Origin: TK10-74A sp965263065
GTDB lineage: Bacteria > Chloroflexota > Dehalococcoidia > Bin125
Assembly (NCBI GenBank): GCA_965263065.1
Contig: CBDHGH010000003.1
Coordinates: 372,001 to 436,000 of the forward strand
Direction of reading: 5' to 3'
Length of the DNA: 64,000 bases
Below the pieces are notes generated by a model that did not search any database, was not told the DNA's origin, and worked only from the letters and a program-made list of their open reading frames with translations. The translations under genes were made by a program, and so were the position numbers. This document shows, one piece after another, positions 9,133 to 17,024 of this stretch; positions within the stretch are counted from its first letter, which is position 1, and every line of letters begins with the position of its first letter.

Positions 9133-9890
9133 GACGCCGCTCCCCCGTGGCCGAAGTGATCGGCGGCGAATTCGATCCCGTGCGAGCCGTACATCTCCTC
9201 GAGCACTTCGGGCGTGAACGCCTTGTCGGGCGGGCCGTAGGCGCAGACGTGGTGATTGATGCACAGCACTTGGTCGAAGCGCTGGGCGAGGTTGGTGAGG
9301 TCGTGCGTGGCGAGCAGGACGATCCGGCCCTCGTCGCGGAGGGACTGGAGCACCTCGACGATGCCCTCCTGTGCGCCGACGTCGACGCCGCTGAAGGCCT
9401 CGTCGAGCAGGATGACGATCGCTTCCTGCGCCAGGGCCCGCGCGATGAAGACCCGCTGCCGCTGGCCGCCGGACAGCTGCGTGATCAGGGCGGAGCGGTT
9501 GTCCCACATATTCACGCGCTCCAGGCAGAGGCGGACCGCCTCCTTGTCGCGCTTGCCGGGGCGCCGCAGCCAGCCGATGTGGTTCTCGCGGCCCATCATG
9601 ACCACGTCGTGCACGGTGGCGGGGAAGACCCAGTTGATGCTGTCACGCTGGGGGACGTAGGCGAGGGCGCCCTCCGCCGCCGCCGCGCCGCGGCGGGTCA
9701 CGGCGCCCCGGGTGACGGGCAGGATGCCCGCGATGGCGTCGAAGAGGGTGCTCTTGCCGGCGCCGTTGGGGCCCAGGACGCCCACCAGCGCGCCCGGGCC
9801 GATGTCGAAGCTGACGTCGATCAGGGCCTTGTGGCCGCCCCGCTCGACGTCGAGACCCTCGACCCTGATGCCGGGTTCGGAAGTCGTCAT
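9129..9890 (-). CDS. znuC: Zinc/manganese ABC transporter ATP-binding protein (ZnuC/MntA family)
   Basis: 253 residues from the second of two adjacent ATGs, five bases after GAGG. Walker A GPNGAGKST, a Q-loop region (YVPQRDSINW), signature LSGGQRQR, Walker B VILLDEA and the H-loop LLATHD are all present and in order. The YVPQR...INW..P sequence is characteristic of the Mn/Zn/Fe chelate-type importers. It energises the downstream permease and overlaps it by four bases. The gap of 55 bases to the binding-protein gene supports one operon read znuA-znuC-znuB. Confidence 0.93.
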   Translation of the reverse strand: MTTSEPGIRVEGLDVERGGHKALIDVSFDIGPGALVGVLGPNGAGKSTLFDAIAGILPVTRGAVTRRGAAAAEGALAYVPQRDSINWVFPATVHDVVMMGRENHIGWLRRPGKRDKEAVRLCLERVNMWDNRSALITQLSGGQRQRVFIARALAQEAIVILLDEAFSGVDVGAQEGIVEVLQSLRDEGRIVLLATHDLTNLAQRFDQVLCINHHVCAYGPPDKAFTPEVLEEMYGSHGIEFAADHFGHGGAAS

Positions 9891-9945
9891 CATCGCCTCG
9901 ATTCCAGGGGGGCGGCCAACGCGCCCCGCCACCTGCCCGCGCCGG

Positions 9946-10944
9946 TCACCGCAGGGCCTCGGTCACGCGCCCGACGTTCGTCCGCACCATCTCGATATAC
10001 GTCTCCGCGCCGCTGCCCTCCGTGCCGAGCGAGCCCGAATAGAGCCGGACGAGCACGGCGCCGGATTCCGTCGCCAGAGCGTCGGCCAGGCGTTCGCTGA
10101 CCGTCGTTTCGCCGAACACGGCGGGCATCCCGTACTCCCGGATCTCATCGGACAGCTCGGTGAGGGCCGCCGCCGAGGGCTCGACTTCGGTCGTGATGGA
10201 GAGGATGACGCCGATGACCTCGAAGCCGTACCGCTCCGCGAAGTAGCCCAGGCTGTCGTGCGACGTGACGAGCAGCCGGCGTTCCGCCGGGATGGCGCCG
10301 ACCTGCTCCTCGGTCCACGCGTGCAACGCGTCGAGCCGCGCGTTGTAGGCGTCGGCGTTAGCGCGATAGGCGTCGGCGCGGCCGGGGTCGAGCGCGGCGA
10401 GACGGGCGGCGATGTCGCTGACGACGAGCTTCACGCGCAGCGGGTCGAACCAGAAGTGGGGGTCGTGGAGGCCGTGGCCGTGGTCGTCGTGCTCCTCCCC
10501 GGCTTCGGCTTCGGTCTCCGCGAACTCGATGGGATCGATGACTTGCCCCAACTCGACGATGGCGCCGGGGTCCCGGGCCGCGTTCTGCAGCAGGTCGCGC
10601 AGCCAGGATTGCTCGAGGCCCAGGCCGACGCTGAGCACGAGATCGGCGTCGGCGACTTTGGCCACGTCCCGGGCGCCGGGCTGGAACCCGTGCGGGTCGG
10701 CGCCGACGGGGACGATGCTGAAGACCTCGACGTGGTCACCGCCCACGCTCGCGACCCAGTCCGCGACGATGCTGGTCGTGACGACGACGCGGATGGGGGT
10801 GGGGGGCTCGGCGCCGGCCGCGGTGGAATCGGCGCGGGGCGCACCGTCGCCATCGGAGCAGCCGGCGAGGGCCGAGAGCAGCGCGAGGGCGAGAAGCAGG
10901 ACCACCGTGCGTCCCGCGATCCTCATCACGATACTGTGTCTCAT
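9946..10944 (-). CDS. znuA: Zinc ABC transporter substrate-binding lipoprotein (ZnuA family)
   Basis: 332 residues, with a lipoprotein signal peptide (LLLALALLSALAGC, lipobox Cys about residue 29). It belongs to the cluster 9 metal-binding proteins: PVGADPHGFQP supplies the first His ligand (about H85) and HDPHFWFDP the second (about H163), with TSHDSLGYFAERYG further on. An acidic, His-rich loop EEHDDHGHGLHDPHF precedes the second ligand; such loops mark zinc-specific members. It captures metal outside the membrane for the ATPase and permease encoded just downstream. A palindrome at 11000-11014 lies 56 bases upstream of the start and is a likely operator. Confidence 0.93.
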   Translation of the reverse strand: MRHSIVMRIAGRTVVLLLALALLSALAGCSDGDGAPRADSTAAGAEPPTPIRVVVTTSIVADWVASVGGDHVEVFSIVPVGADPHGFQPGARDVAKVADADLVLSVGLGLEQSWLRDLLQNAARDPGAIVELGQVIDPIEFAETEAEAGEEHDDHGHGLHDPHFWFDPLRVKLVVSDIAARLAALDPGRADAYRANADAYNARLDALHAWTEEQVGAIPAERRLLVTSHDSLGYFAERYGFEVIGVILSITTEVEPSAAALTELSDEIREYGMPAVFGETTVSERLADALATESGAVLVRLYSGSLGTEGSGAETYIEMVRTNVGRVTEALR

Positions 10945-10999
10945 TTGTCCTTGTCCTTTCCGGGGCATGGCGGCTCACCTGAGCCAATCGATCACGTAT

Positions 11000-11014
11000 T
11001 GGTACTGGGTATCA
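11000..11014. promoter_or_regulatory. Candidate Zur operator upstream of znuA
   Basis: TGGTACtggGTATCA, a 6-3-6 inverted repeat with one mismatch, lies between the regulator gene and znuA. It matches the perfect palindrome TGATACctcGTATCA in front of the regulator gene at 13 of 15 bases if the spacer is ignored. Two related palindromes in front of a metal importer and its adjacent Fur-family regulator strongly suggest a shared binding site. Confidence 0.6.
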
Positions 11015-11054
11015 TCTTCTGGCGGACGGTCGCGGGGGAGCGGATCATCGTCTG

Positions 11055-11489
11055 TCAGCTCCCGTCGGCCGCGATGCAGCGGTCGCAGGTGACGTAGAGC
11101 TCGATCCGGTGGCCCACGATCTCGCCCGGGATGTCGTTGCCGATGACGCGCAGGACGCGCTCGACGGTCGCGGCGCGGAACTCCCCCACGTTGCCGCAGC
11201 GGACGCAGACCGTGTGATGGTGGTGCTCGACACGGGAAAGGCTGTATCGGGGGGTGCCGTCGATGAGGTTGAGGCGGCAGACGACGTCGGCATCGCGCAG
11301 GAGCTTGATCGTGCGGAAGATCGTGGCGCGGCCCACCCAGGGCAACTCATTCCCGATCTCCTCCGCGGTGAAGCCGCCGAGCTTCCCGTCGAGGATGTCG
11401 ATGATGGCGCGGCGCGGCGCCGTGGACCGGTAGCCCCGGTCCTCCAGCACGGCCATGATGTCGAGTCGTGACGGGTGATCGGCCATCAT
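11055..11489 (-). CDS. zur: Fur-family metalloregulator (Zur-type)
   Basis: 144 residues. The N-terminal winged helix contains RSTAPRRAIIDIL and the recognition segment VGRATIFRTIKLLRDADVV. The C-terminal half has the metal-site signature SRVEHHHHTVCVRCGNVGEF and a second CxxC (YVTCDRC), which together form the structural zinc site of Fur/Zur proteins. The start at 11489 is the first of two adjacent ATGs, with GAGG seven bases upstream. It sits upstream of the zinc importer in the same direction, and a perfect 6-3-6 palindrome overlaps its own leader, so autoregulation is likely. Zur rather than Fur or PerR is inferred from the neighbouring transporter. Confidence 0.85.
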   Translation of the reverse strand: MMADHPSRLDIMAVLEDRGYRSTAPRRAIIDILDGKLGGFTAEEIGNELPWVGRATIFRTIKLLRDADVVCRLNLIDGTPRYSLSRVEHHHHTVCVRCGNVGEFRAATVERVLRVIGNDIPGEIVGHRIELYVTCDRCIAADGS

Positions 11490-11491
11490 AG

Positions 11492-11506
11492 TGATACCTC
11501 GTATCA
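11492..11506. promoter_or_regulatory. Candidate Zur autoregulatory operator
   Basis: TGATACctcGTATCA is a perfect 6-3-6 palindrome ending two bases before the regulator start codon on the minus strand, in an A/T-rich patch (TATATGATACGAGG) that may also contain the -10. Its near-copy occurs at 11000-11014 in front of znuA. Confidence 0.6.
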
Positions 11507-11600
11507 TATATAGCGGAGCCTGCTGGCCCCGTCAAGCCTGCGGGGGAAGTCGGGGCGGTCGTCCCGGTGGCGGGGGAGGGCGTCAGTCGGGGGGAGGTCT

Positions 11601-11615
11601 GGGGGGGGGGGGGGG
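11601..11615. repeat. G15 homopolymer tract
   Basis: An uninterrupted run of 15 G on the plus strand lies in the gap between the zur-type gene and the TIR/MazG cassette. Such runs are slippage-prone in vivo and in sequencing. It lies outside any gene and marks the left edge of the lower-G+C island. Confidence 0.8.
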
Positions 11616-11676
11616 TGGAGGCTCGCGCCCGCGTCTAATCCACCAGTGAGATCGAAGCGCCGGCGGATGAGTGGTC

Positions 11677-12837
11677 TCATTGTTTGCGGGCAATAGGTTC
11701 GTAGGTGATCGTCCGGGCCTCCCGGTTCCCGATCACGACACCGCCGTCATTGTCTCGCACCAGCCGGAACACCCCATACCCTTCCAGGATGGCCCGTTCC
11801 CAGAGGCTGAGCGGGCACTGCTCGACTTCGTACCCCTGCACGAACTGCTGGATTGTCTTCAGCAAGTCGAACGATACGCTGCTCTGGCCTTCGAAGAAGT
11901 TGAGCTGCTTCGCACGGGAGAAGATCAGTGCCGTGAGGCCTTCCTCAATCACACCCGCCCTGCCTCCATCTTCCGCCTCATCGATCTCTGGCACACTCTT
12001 ACGCTTCTGCTTGATTAGCCCGCGGAAGGTCGGGGACCAATGCAGAATCGCAGCGTGCGCGAGATGGAACACATCATGGAACCTGTAGTCATCGCGGTCG
12101 CGAATGTTGTCTGTCAGCGGATCACCGATGAACACACCATTCCACCGCAGGTAGGCCTGCCCGCTTGCTCGCTGGGTAATCTCGATCCGGAACAGGTTCG
12201 GGAGCTGCTCATCGATCGGGAAGTCATGGTCGAAGGTCGGCAACGTGGACACCTCAGCCTCGACGAACCGCCCCCGCGTCTTCCTCGTATTCTCAACCAC
12301 AACCTCCGCGAAGCTCAAGTCAACCGCATGAAGTGCCTGCTTGTAACAGTCACAGAACGTCCGAAGCAATCGGTGGGTCTGTGCACCCCCGCCGCGGATC
12401 TCAAGTAAGCCCGACGACGCGATCGCGAGCCGCACCAACGCATCGCCCTTCTGCGCCGCAGAAGCCGGCAGCCCGGCAGTCCGGTGTCGCGCGCCTACGG
12501 ATGGCGCATGCACATGTTCATGCAGTGCGTCAGCGAAGACTTCGTCAACGCGTACACCAAGGCGCCCGCAAAGCGCGGCGAAGTACCAGAGCGCATCTCC
12601 GAACTCCTCTCCGATCGCCGCATTGTAACCTGCGTACGCAGATTGTTCGCGCCGAAGCTTCTTCGCGGTCGCCAGGATACTCCCCACCTCGCCGAAGAGA
12701 CCCATGAGTACGGGTCGTAGCTCATCGGCCGGGAGCCTATCTGTGACTTCTACGTGCGCGGCGTAGTCACGCAGGACGGATACGGCTGCGTTGCGGTGGC
12801 CGTCACGCGCCTGTCCCATGGACGGTTCGGTGGTCAC
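11677..12837 (-). CDS. MazG-like NTP pyrophosphohydrolase with C-terminal extension
   Basis: 386 residues. Residues 40-100 carry a MazG/all-alpha NTP-PPase pattern: E50 in LFGEVGSIL, then GEEFGDALWYF (E78xxD81) and GV..DEVF. The first ExxE half is reduced to one Glu, so activity needs testing. The C-terminal half (about 190-386) contains RFHDVFHLAHAAILHWSP and a DGGRAGVIEEGLTALIF segment, matching the extra domain seen at the C-terminus of MazG-like proteins linked to nucleotide-modification systems. The GTG start overlaps the stop of the Nmad2 gene (GTGA). It is the last gene of a four-gene cassette with a TIR-like protein. Likely role: hydrolysis of a (modified) nucleotide within a defence or nucleotide-sanitising system (inference). 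Confidence 0.78.
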   Translation of the reverse strand: MTTEPSMGQARDGHRNAAVSVLRDYAAHVEVTDRLPADELRPVLMGLFGEVGSILATAKKLRREQSAYAGYNAAIGEEFGDALWYFAALCGRLGVRVDEVFADALHEHVHAPSVGARHRTAGLPASAAQKGDALVRLAIASSGLLEIRGGGAQTHRLLRTFCDCYKQALHAVDLSFAEVVVENTRKTRGRFVEAEVSTLPTFDHDFPIDEQLPNLFRIEITQRASGQAYLRWNGVFIGDPLTDNIRDRDDYRFHDVFHLAHAAILHWSPTFRGLIKQKRKSVPEIDEAEDGGRAGVIEEGLTALIFSRAKQLNFFEGQSSVSFDLLKTIQQFVQGYEVEQCPLSLWERAILEGYGVFRLVRDNDGGVVIGNREARTITYEPIARKQ

Positions 12838-13442
12838 GACATCCCCGGCCAGTCAAGCGGCCTACCGAGATAGCCCTCTACCCTGAGACTACGCAGCCAT
12901 GCCTCGAAGTCGGCCACTAGGGAGTCCGGGAAGCGGCTCTTGTGACCGTGCCCCGCACAGATGTCGAAACCATCGTAATCCCTGAACTTCAGCGGGATCA
13001 TCGGGCCGAAGCCACCCCAGTACATGTAGTCTGCGCCGATGAGCACTCTGTCTGCGCTGGTGTCATGGTCGATATTGTGGTGGTTCAACAAGCCATTCTC
13101 GTAACTGTGATGGGAATCCTGCTGCTGCCAGCGACCGTTCTCATCTCTGTGATATATGTTATCTCCGAATGCCTGCTTGTTGCTCCCCTTCATGTTCGGC
13201 TGCTTTCGCTTGAACCTTTCGTCCCACCAGTAGTCGTCGAAAGTCATCGTCTCCGATATGCGCATAGCATAGACTAACTGGCCGTTTCGGTCTCGTCCGC
13301 TGCTGCCTGTTCCGATGACCCAGTCCCCCACCGACGCGACCCTGCGGATTGTTGGCTTGCATGTCGCCAGTGTGCAGACCCCGAAGAATGGGTTCGGTGC
13401 GAACCCATAGTCGCGAACCACAACATACGAGAACAAGCGCAC
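12834..13442 (-). CDS. Nucleotide modification-associated domain 2 (Nmad2) protein
   Basis: 202 residues from a GTG preceded by GAGG. The protein reads FSYVVVRDYGFAPNPFFG, CTLATCKPTIRR, VGDWVIGTGS, LVYAMRISE, then YWWDERFKRKQP, GDNIYHRD, DHDTSADRVLIGADYMYWG and PMIPLKF. This ordered set is the conserved core of the Nmad2 family, described by comparative genomics as associated with DNA-base or nucleotide modification loci; no activity is assigned to it. It lies 9 bases after the TIR-like gene and overlaps the MazG-like gene by four bases, so the three are one transcript. Codon usage is more A/T-rich than neighbouring genes, suggesting horizontal acquisition. Confidence 0.8.
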   Translation of the reverse strand: MRLFSYVVVRDYGFAPNPFFGVCTLATCKPTIRRVASVGDWVIGTGSSGRDRNGQLVYAMRISETMTFDDYWWDERFKRKQPNMKGSNKQAFGDNIYHRDENGRWQQQDSHHSYENGLLNHHNIDHDTSADRVLIGADYMYWGGFGPMIPLKFRDYDGFDICAGHGHKSRFPDSLVADFEAWLRSLRVEGYLGRPLDWPGMS

Positions 13443-13451
13443 CGAGCACCT

Positions 13452-13928
13452 CTACCGGCAGCTGAAACGTGGAACCCGCCGGGGCGCAACTTCTGTGCCA
13501 TTTGGGTTCTCCCAGCGGTCGATCTTGCCATTTATGGCATCGATGATCCGGCTCCCTGACCAACCCACGACCGCGTCGTGGTAATCGCGTAGCGCGTCCG
13601 GCAGGTCGCAGCCCTGCTCTCCGTAGGCCCACACCCCGATGATTCGCTTATCCTGCTTCTGCGCGTACTCGATCTCCCAGTCCACCCAAGGGCTATTCTT
13701 TGTCGTTGGAGAGACGTATACGACCAACGTGCTGGACTGTTGAATGCGCGGCGCCAGGATCTCCGACTTGATGTATTCCTCAGAATGAGCGTTGTTCGGA
13801 TTGTCCGCCCTGATCGAATAGTCGCGGACAGTCATGCCGTGACTCCCCACCAGGTCCTTGAGCTTGCCGAGGCCCTCGTCGTCTTCATGAACGTGACTTA
13901 TGAATACGTTCTTCGTGTCATTGGTCAT
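13452..13928 (-). CDS. TIR-like (DUF1863/MTH538-type) protein
   Basis: 158 residues. It opens KNVFISHVHEDDEGLGKL, the first beta strand and helix of TIR domains. It continues with a middle strand (TLVVYVSPTTKNSPWVDWE) in which E85, after SPWVDW, occupies the position of the catalytic glutamate of NAD-cleaving TIRs, then KRIIGVWAYG. This pattern matches the TIR-like family that includes ThsB of Thoeris defence. Such proteins either consume NAD+ or make a cyclic ADP-ribose-type signal. No SIR2-SLOG (ThsA) partner is present here; instead it is followed by Nmad2 and MazG-like genes and preceded by an unknown gene. The basic C-terminal tail (VAPRRVPRFSCR) is unusual. Confidence 0.85.
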   Translation of the reverse strand: MTNDTKNVFISHVHEDDEGLGKLKDLVGSHGMTVRDYSIRADNPNNAHSEEYIKSEILAPRIQQSSTLVVYVSPTTKNSPWVDWEIEYAQKQDKRIIGVWAYGEQGCDLPDALRDYHDAVVGWSGSRIIDAINGKIDRWENPNGTEVAPRRVPRFSCR

Positions 13929-13964
13929 GAGGGTGTGAGCGTCCTGTCCTGTTTCGTGCTCGCA

Positions 13965-14447
13965 TCAGTGGGAGGTTGGCGACTCCATGTCGGTAAGGTC
14001 TTCGACGCCCGCAATTTCGGCGAGCAGACGATTGTAGTTGCGCAAGTCTTCCTGCAACGACTGCAGTTCCTCACGGAACTCTTGCCGCTTCTGCGAGTCG
14101 CCAAAGGCCCCAGCAAGGGATTCCTTATGCCATTTCGCGGTGAACGGTCGTACCACCTGGTTGAGAACGGGGATAGCCACCATGCTGAACCGGATAGTGT
14201 CCCTACCCTGCCTACGCAGAATCTCACGGGTGGTTGGGAAGAGGGAGTAGACGCTGTCCAAGGCTGTCTTCTCATCGCCAACCTCAAGTGGCAGCGGTTG
14301 CGTGACGATCCTCGTCAGCATCTCGACATACAGTTCCCACGCTGCGTTCTGATCGATCGGTTCGAACGATATATCGAACTCGACCACCTTCGCGCTAAGT
14401 CGTATCTGGTCGAGGTGGAAGTTCGCGAACCATGTTCCGAGCTTCAC
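13965..14447 (-). CDS. Uncharacterised 160-residue protein, first gene of TIR cassette
   Basis: I do not recognise this family. The N-terminal 60 residues look mixed beta/alpha (LGTWFANFHLDQIRLSAKVV, EFDISFEPIDQNAAW). Residues about 60-110 contain TTREILRRQGRDTIRF and a hydrophobic stretch MVAIPVLNQVVRPF too short to span a membrane confidently. The C-terminus is a charged predicted coiled coil (KRQEFREELQSLQEDLRNYNRLL). The start is GTG with only a weak Shine-Dalgarno. It is followed 37 bases later by the TIR-like gene in the same direction. By position it could be a sensor, an effector or a scaffold of the system. A candidate -10 (TAGAAT, 14503-14508 on the minus strand) lies upstream. Confidence 0.6.
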   Translation of the reverse strand: MKLGTWFANFHLDQIRLSAKVVEFDISFEPIDQNAAWELYVEMLTRIVTQPLPLEVGDEKTALDSVYSLFPTTREILRRQGRDTIRFSMVAIPVLNQVVRPFTAKWHKESLAGAFGDSQKRQEFREELQSLQEDLRNYNRLLAEIAGVEDLTDMESPTSH

Positions 14448-14625
14448 CGCTCAAGATCCCATCATCCCGGCTACCGGCCCGTCTGCGCCATGCCTTAGAA
14501 CGATTCTATCACTCAAGTCCTCGGGAGTGGACGTGTGTGGGCCGTGGCTTGCACAAGTAGTGGATCAGGCCGACCTCACCGTCGCCCATGACACAACCGA
14601 GGGCGGTAGTAGGCCCCTGCCCCCA

Positions 14626-16842
14626 TCACCCCCCCACCCCCGACGGCCACCAATTCCAGCGACCGACGACCTTCACTAGCGCCGGGACGATGAGCGTGCG
14701 CGTGATGAACGTGTCGATCAGGACGCCGGTGGCGACGGCGAAACCCAGTTGCATGAGGTCTTGCAGGGGCAGCAGCATGAGCGCGGAGAAGGTGCCGGCC
14801 AGGATGAGGCCGGCCGAGGTGATGACGGGGCCGGTGCGGGCGAGCGCGTGCGCGGTCGCCTCGGCGAGGGGGGCGCGGCGGACCTCCTCGCGGATGCGGG
14901 ACATGAGGTAGATGTTGTAATCGACGCTGAGGGCGTTGAGGAAGACGAAGAGGAAGAAGGGCACGCTCTCGCCGATGCCGCCGTGCCCGAGCAGGAGGAT
15001 GAACACCGCGACGGCGAGGCCGAGCGTCGCGAAGTAGGTGAAGGCGATGGTGGCCATGAGGTAGAGCGGCGCGACGACCGAGCGCAGGAGCAGCGCCAGC
15101 ACGACGCCGATCGCCAGCAGGATGGCCGGCAGGACGACGAACGCATCGCGGTTGCCGGCGGCGCGGGTGTCGGCGGCCTCGGGCGTGTCGCCGCCGAGGA
15201 GCACGCTGCCCGGCGGGAGGCCGGCCGCGGCCGCGCTCTCGCGGGCGACGTCGCGCAGGCCCGCCACGGCGTCGAGCGCATCGGCGGCGTAGGGGTTCAT
15301 CGCCAGCACGACGTCGATTCGGGCGGCGCCGCCGTCGGGCGAGACGAAGCGCGAGCGAGCGGCGTCGGGCGGCCCGGGGCCGCCGGGTGGGGCGCCGGCG
15401 CCGAAGGGACGGCTGGGGCCCGAGGCATCGGCGACGGCCGGATGCCCGGCCAGGGCGAGCGTGAGGGCGTCGATGCGCTCCAGCGACGCCGGGTCCAGCG
15501 CCTGGTCGCCGGGCGGCAGCGAGACGTACACGCGCGTGGGGGAGAGTTCGCCGGCCGGGAAGCCGCCCCGCAGCAACTCGAAGCTGCGCACCGATTCGGT
15601 GTCGTCGGGCAGGCTCTCGAGCCGGTCGTAGTTGGGGCGGAAGGCGAGCAGACCGGCGATGAGCACGCTGAGGGACAGGGCCGTGCAGGCGAGCGTCGTG
15701 CCGGGGCGTCGCAGCACGACGGCGCCGATGCGCCCGTAGACGCTGCGCCGCCAGTCGGCCGCGGCGGCGGGCTGGGGGTCGAAGCGCGGCTGCATCGGCC
15801 AGTAGGCGCGGCGGCCGATGACCGTCAGCACGGCCGGGATCAGGGTGAGCGCGGCGAGCATCATCAGCGCCACGGCCAGCGCGATGACCGGCCCGAGCGC
15901 CTGGTAGGAGCGCAGGCTGGCGAAGCCGAGCGCGGCGGAGGCGACGAGGATGGTCGCGCCGGCGGAGGCGACGGCGCCGCCGACGCCCCGCATCGTGCGG
16001 CGCATGGCCTCGTGGCGGTCGCCGTGGCGGGTCAGCTCCTCGCGGAAGCGCGCCGAGACGAAGAGCACGTAGTCGGTGCCGGTGCCGAACAGCACGACGG
16101 TCATGATGCCGGTGGCCTGGCCGGAGATGGGCAGGTCGAACTGCTGGGCGACCCAGGCGCCGATCCCGCCAGCCAGCTGGAAGACGAGCCCCACGCCCAG
16201 CAGCGGGATGACGGCGACGATGGGCGACCGGTAGATGGCGAGCAGCAGCGCGAGGACGAGCGCGACGGTGACGAGCAGGAGGACGGTGTCGATCTGGGCG
16301 AAGACGCTCACGAGGTCGACGACCAGCCCGCCGGGCCCGCCGACGGCGACCTCGACGCCGGGCAGGTCGAGCGCGGACGTGCGGTCGCGGATGGCGCCGA
16401 CGGTGTCGATGAAGGGCGGCTCGGCCGGTTCGCCGGCGATGTCGGCGAGGACGTAGAGCGTCGTGCGGTCGGGGGAGACGAGCGGGGAGCTGGGGTCGCC
16501 GGGGTCGGGCGCGCGCACCTGGATGACGTTGTCCGGGGCGCCCGGGCCGGTCAACCAGCCGGCGAGGCCGGCTGCGGCGGCGAAGCTGGCCGGGCTGAGG
16601 CCGTCGGGCTCGCGGACGACGATGAGCACGGGCGTGCCGGCCGACGGGAATCGCTCCCGCGCGAACTCGTAGGCGCGGGTCGATTCGGCGTCGGCGGGGA
16701 GGAAGAGCGCGGCCTCGTTCTCGCGCACCTCGCTGAGGCGCGGCAGCTGCGAGATCAGCAGCCCCGCGACGACCAGCCAAGCGATCAGCGTGGCCCACTT
16801 GCCGCGCGGACTGCTCGCGAAGTCGGTGATGCGACCAAGCAC
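14626..16842 (-). CDS. MMPL/RND-superfamily transporter
   Basis: 738 residues from GTG with GGGGAG upstream. It shows the duplicated MMPL architecture: TM1 at the extreme N-terminus, an extracytoplasmic domain (about 40-180), then five or six helices containing GTGTDYVLFVSARFREEL (about residues 255-272). A second half repeats the layout with LNALSVDYNIYLMSRIREEV near the C-terminus. The paired GxxxDY signatures are the proton-relay motifs of this family. Members export lipids or hydrophobic compounds using the proton gradient. Close relatives in actinobacteria and Chloroflexota are annotated only as MMPL transporters, and the substrate is unknown. It is a single gene, reading away from the tRNA. 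Confidence 0.92.
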   Translation of the reverse strand: MLGRITDFASSPRGKWATLIAWLVVAGLLISQLPRLSEVRENEAALFLPADAESTRAYEFARERFPSAGTPVLIVVREPDGLSPASFAAAAGLAGWLTGPGAPDNVIQVRAPDPGDPSSPLVSPDRTTLYVLADIAGEPAEPPFIDTVGAIRDRTSALDLPGVEVAVGGPGGLVVDLVSVFAQIDTVLLLVTVALVLALLLAIYRSPIVAVIPLLGVGLVFQLAGGIGAWVAQQFDLPISGQATGIMTVVLFGTGTDYVLFVSARFREELTRHGDRHEAMRRTMRGVGGAVASAGATILVASAALGFASLRSYQALGPVIALAVALMMLAALTLIPAVLTVIGRRAYWPMQPRFDPQPAAAADWRRSVYGRIGAVVLRRPGTTLACTALSLSVLIAGLLAFRPNYDRLESLPDDTESVRSFELLRGGFPAGELSPTRVYVSLPPGDQALDPASLERIDALTLALAGHPAVADASGPSRPFGAGAPPGGPGPPDAARSRFVSPDGGAARIDVVLAMNPYAADALDAVAGLRDVARESAAAAGLPPGSVLLGGDTPEAADTRAAGNRDAFVVLPAILLAIGVVLALLLRSVVAPLYLMATIAFTYFATLGLAVAVFILLLGHGGIGESVPFFLFVFLNALSVDYNIYLMSRIREEVRRAPLAEATAHALARTGPVITSAGLILAGTFSALMLLPLQDLMQLGFAVATGVLIDTFITRTLIVPALVKVVGRWNWWPSGVGG

Positions 16843-16901
16843 AAGGGGCTCCCCGGGGAGTTGGCGGAGGATGTCGCGGCAAGAATAGATTCGCGGTGGG
16901 G

Positions 16902-16977
16902 TGGTGGGCCCTCAGGGGTTCGAACCCTGGACCTTCGGATTAAAAGTCCGCTGCTCTACCAGCTGAGCTAAGGGCCC
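16902..16977 (-). tRNA. tRNA-Lys (UUU)
   Basis: On the minus strand the 76 bases form a full cloverleaf. The acceptor stem is GGGCCCU/AGGGCCC, the D arm GCUC..GAGC, and the anticodon loop CUUUUAA gives anticodon UUU. The T arm is CAGGG UUCGAAC CCUGA, and CCA is encoded at the 3' end (16902-16904). The outermost anticodon-stem pair (G27:A43) is a mismatch, similar to the weak pair in other lysine tRNAs. No integrated element is seen next to it. Confidence 0.95.
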
Positions 16978-17024
16978 CCCCGACAGTCTGGAGCACGGCG
17001 CGGATGCGCGTCGAGGGTGGCGCG

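Noticed and set aside
11677..14447. Calling the TIR cassette canonical Thoeris
   Set aside because: No SIR2/SLOG (ThsA) effector gene is present; the partners are Nmad2 and MazG-like proteins.
13740..14498. Plus-strand open frame opposite the TIR and unknown genes
   Set aside because: Antisense to a well-supported TIR domain; no domain or start signal of its own.
14749..16971. 740-codon plus-strand open frame opposite the MMPL gene and running through the tRNA
   Set aside because: No domain, extreme E/G/D/R composition, and it reads through a clear tRNA-Lys.
16902..16977. tRNA-Lys as attachment site for the TIR island
   Set aside because: The island lies over 2 kb away beyond the MMPL gene, and no integrase or repeated tRNA 3' end is seen.
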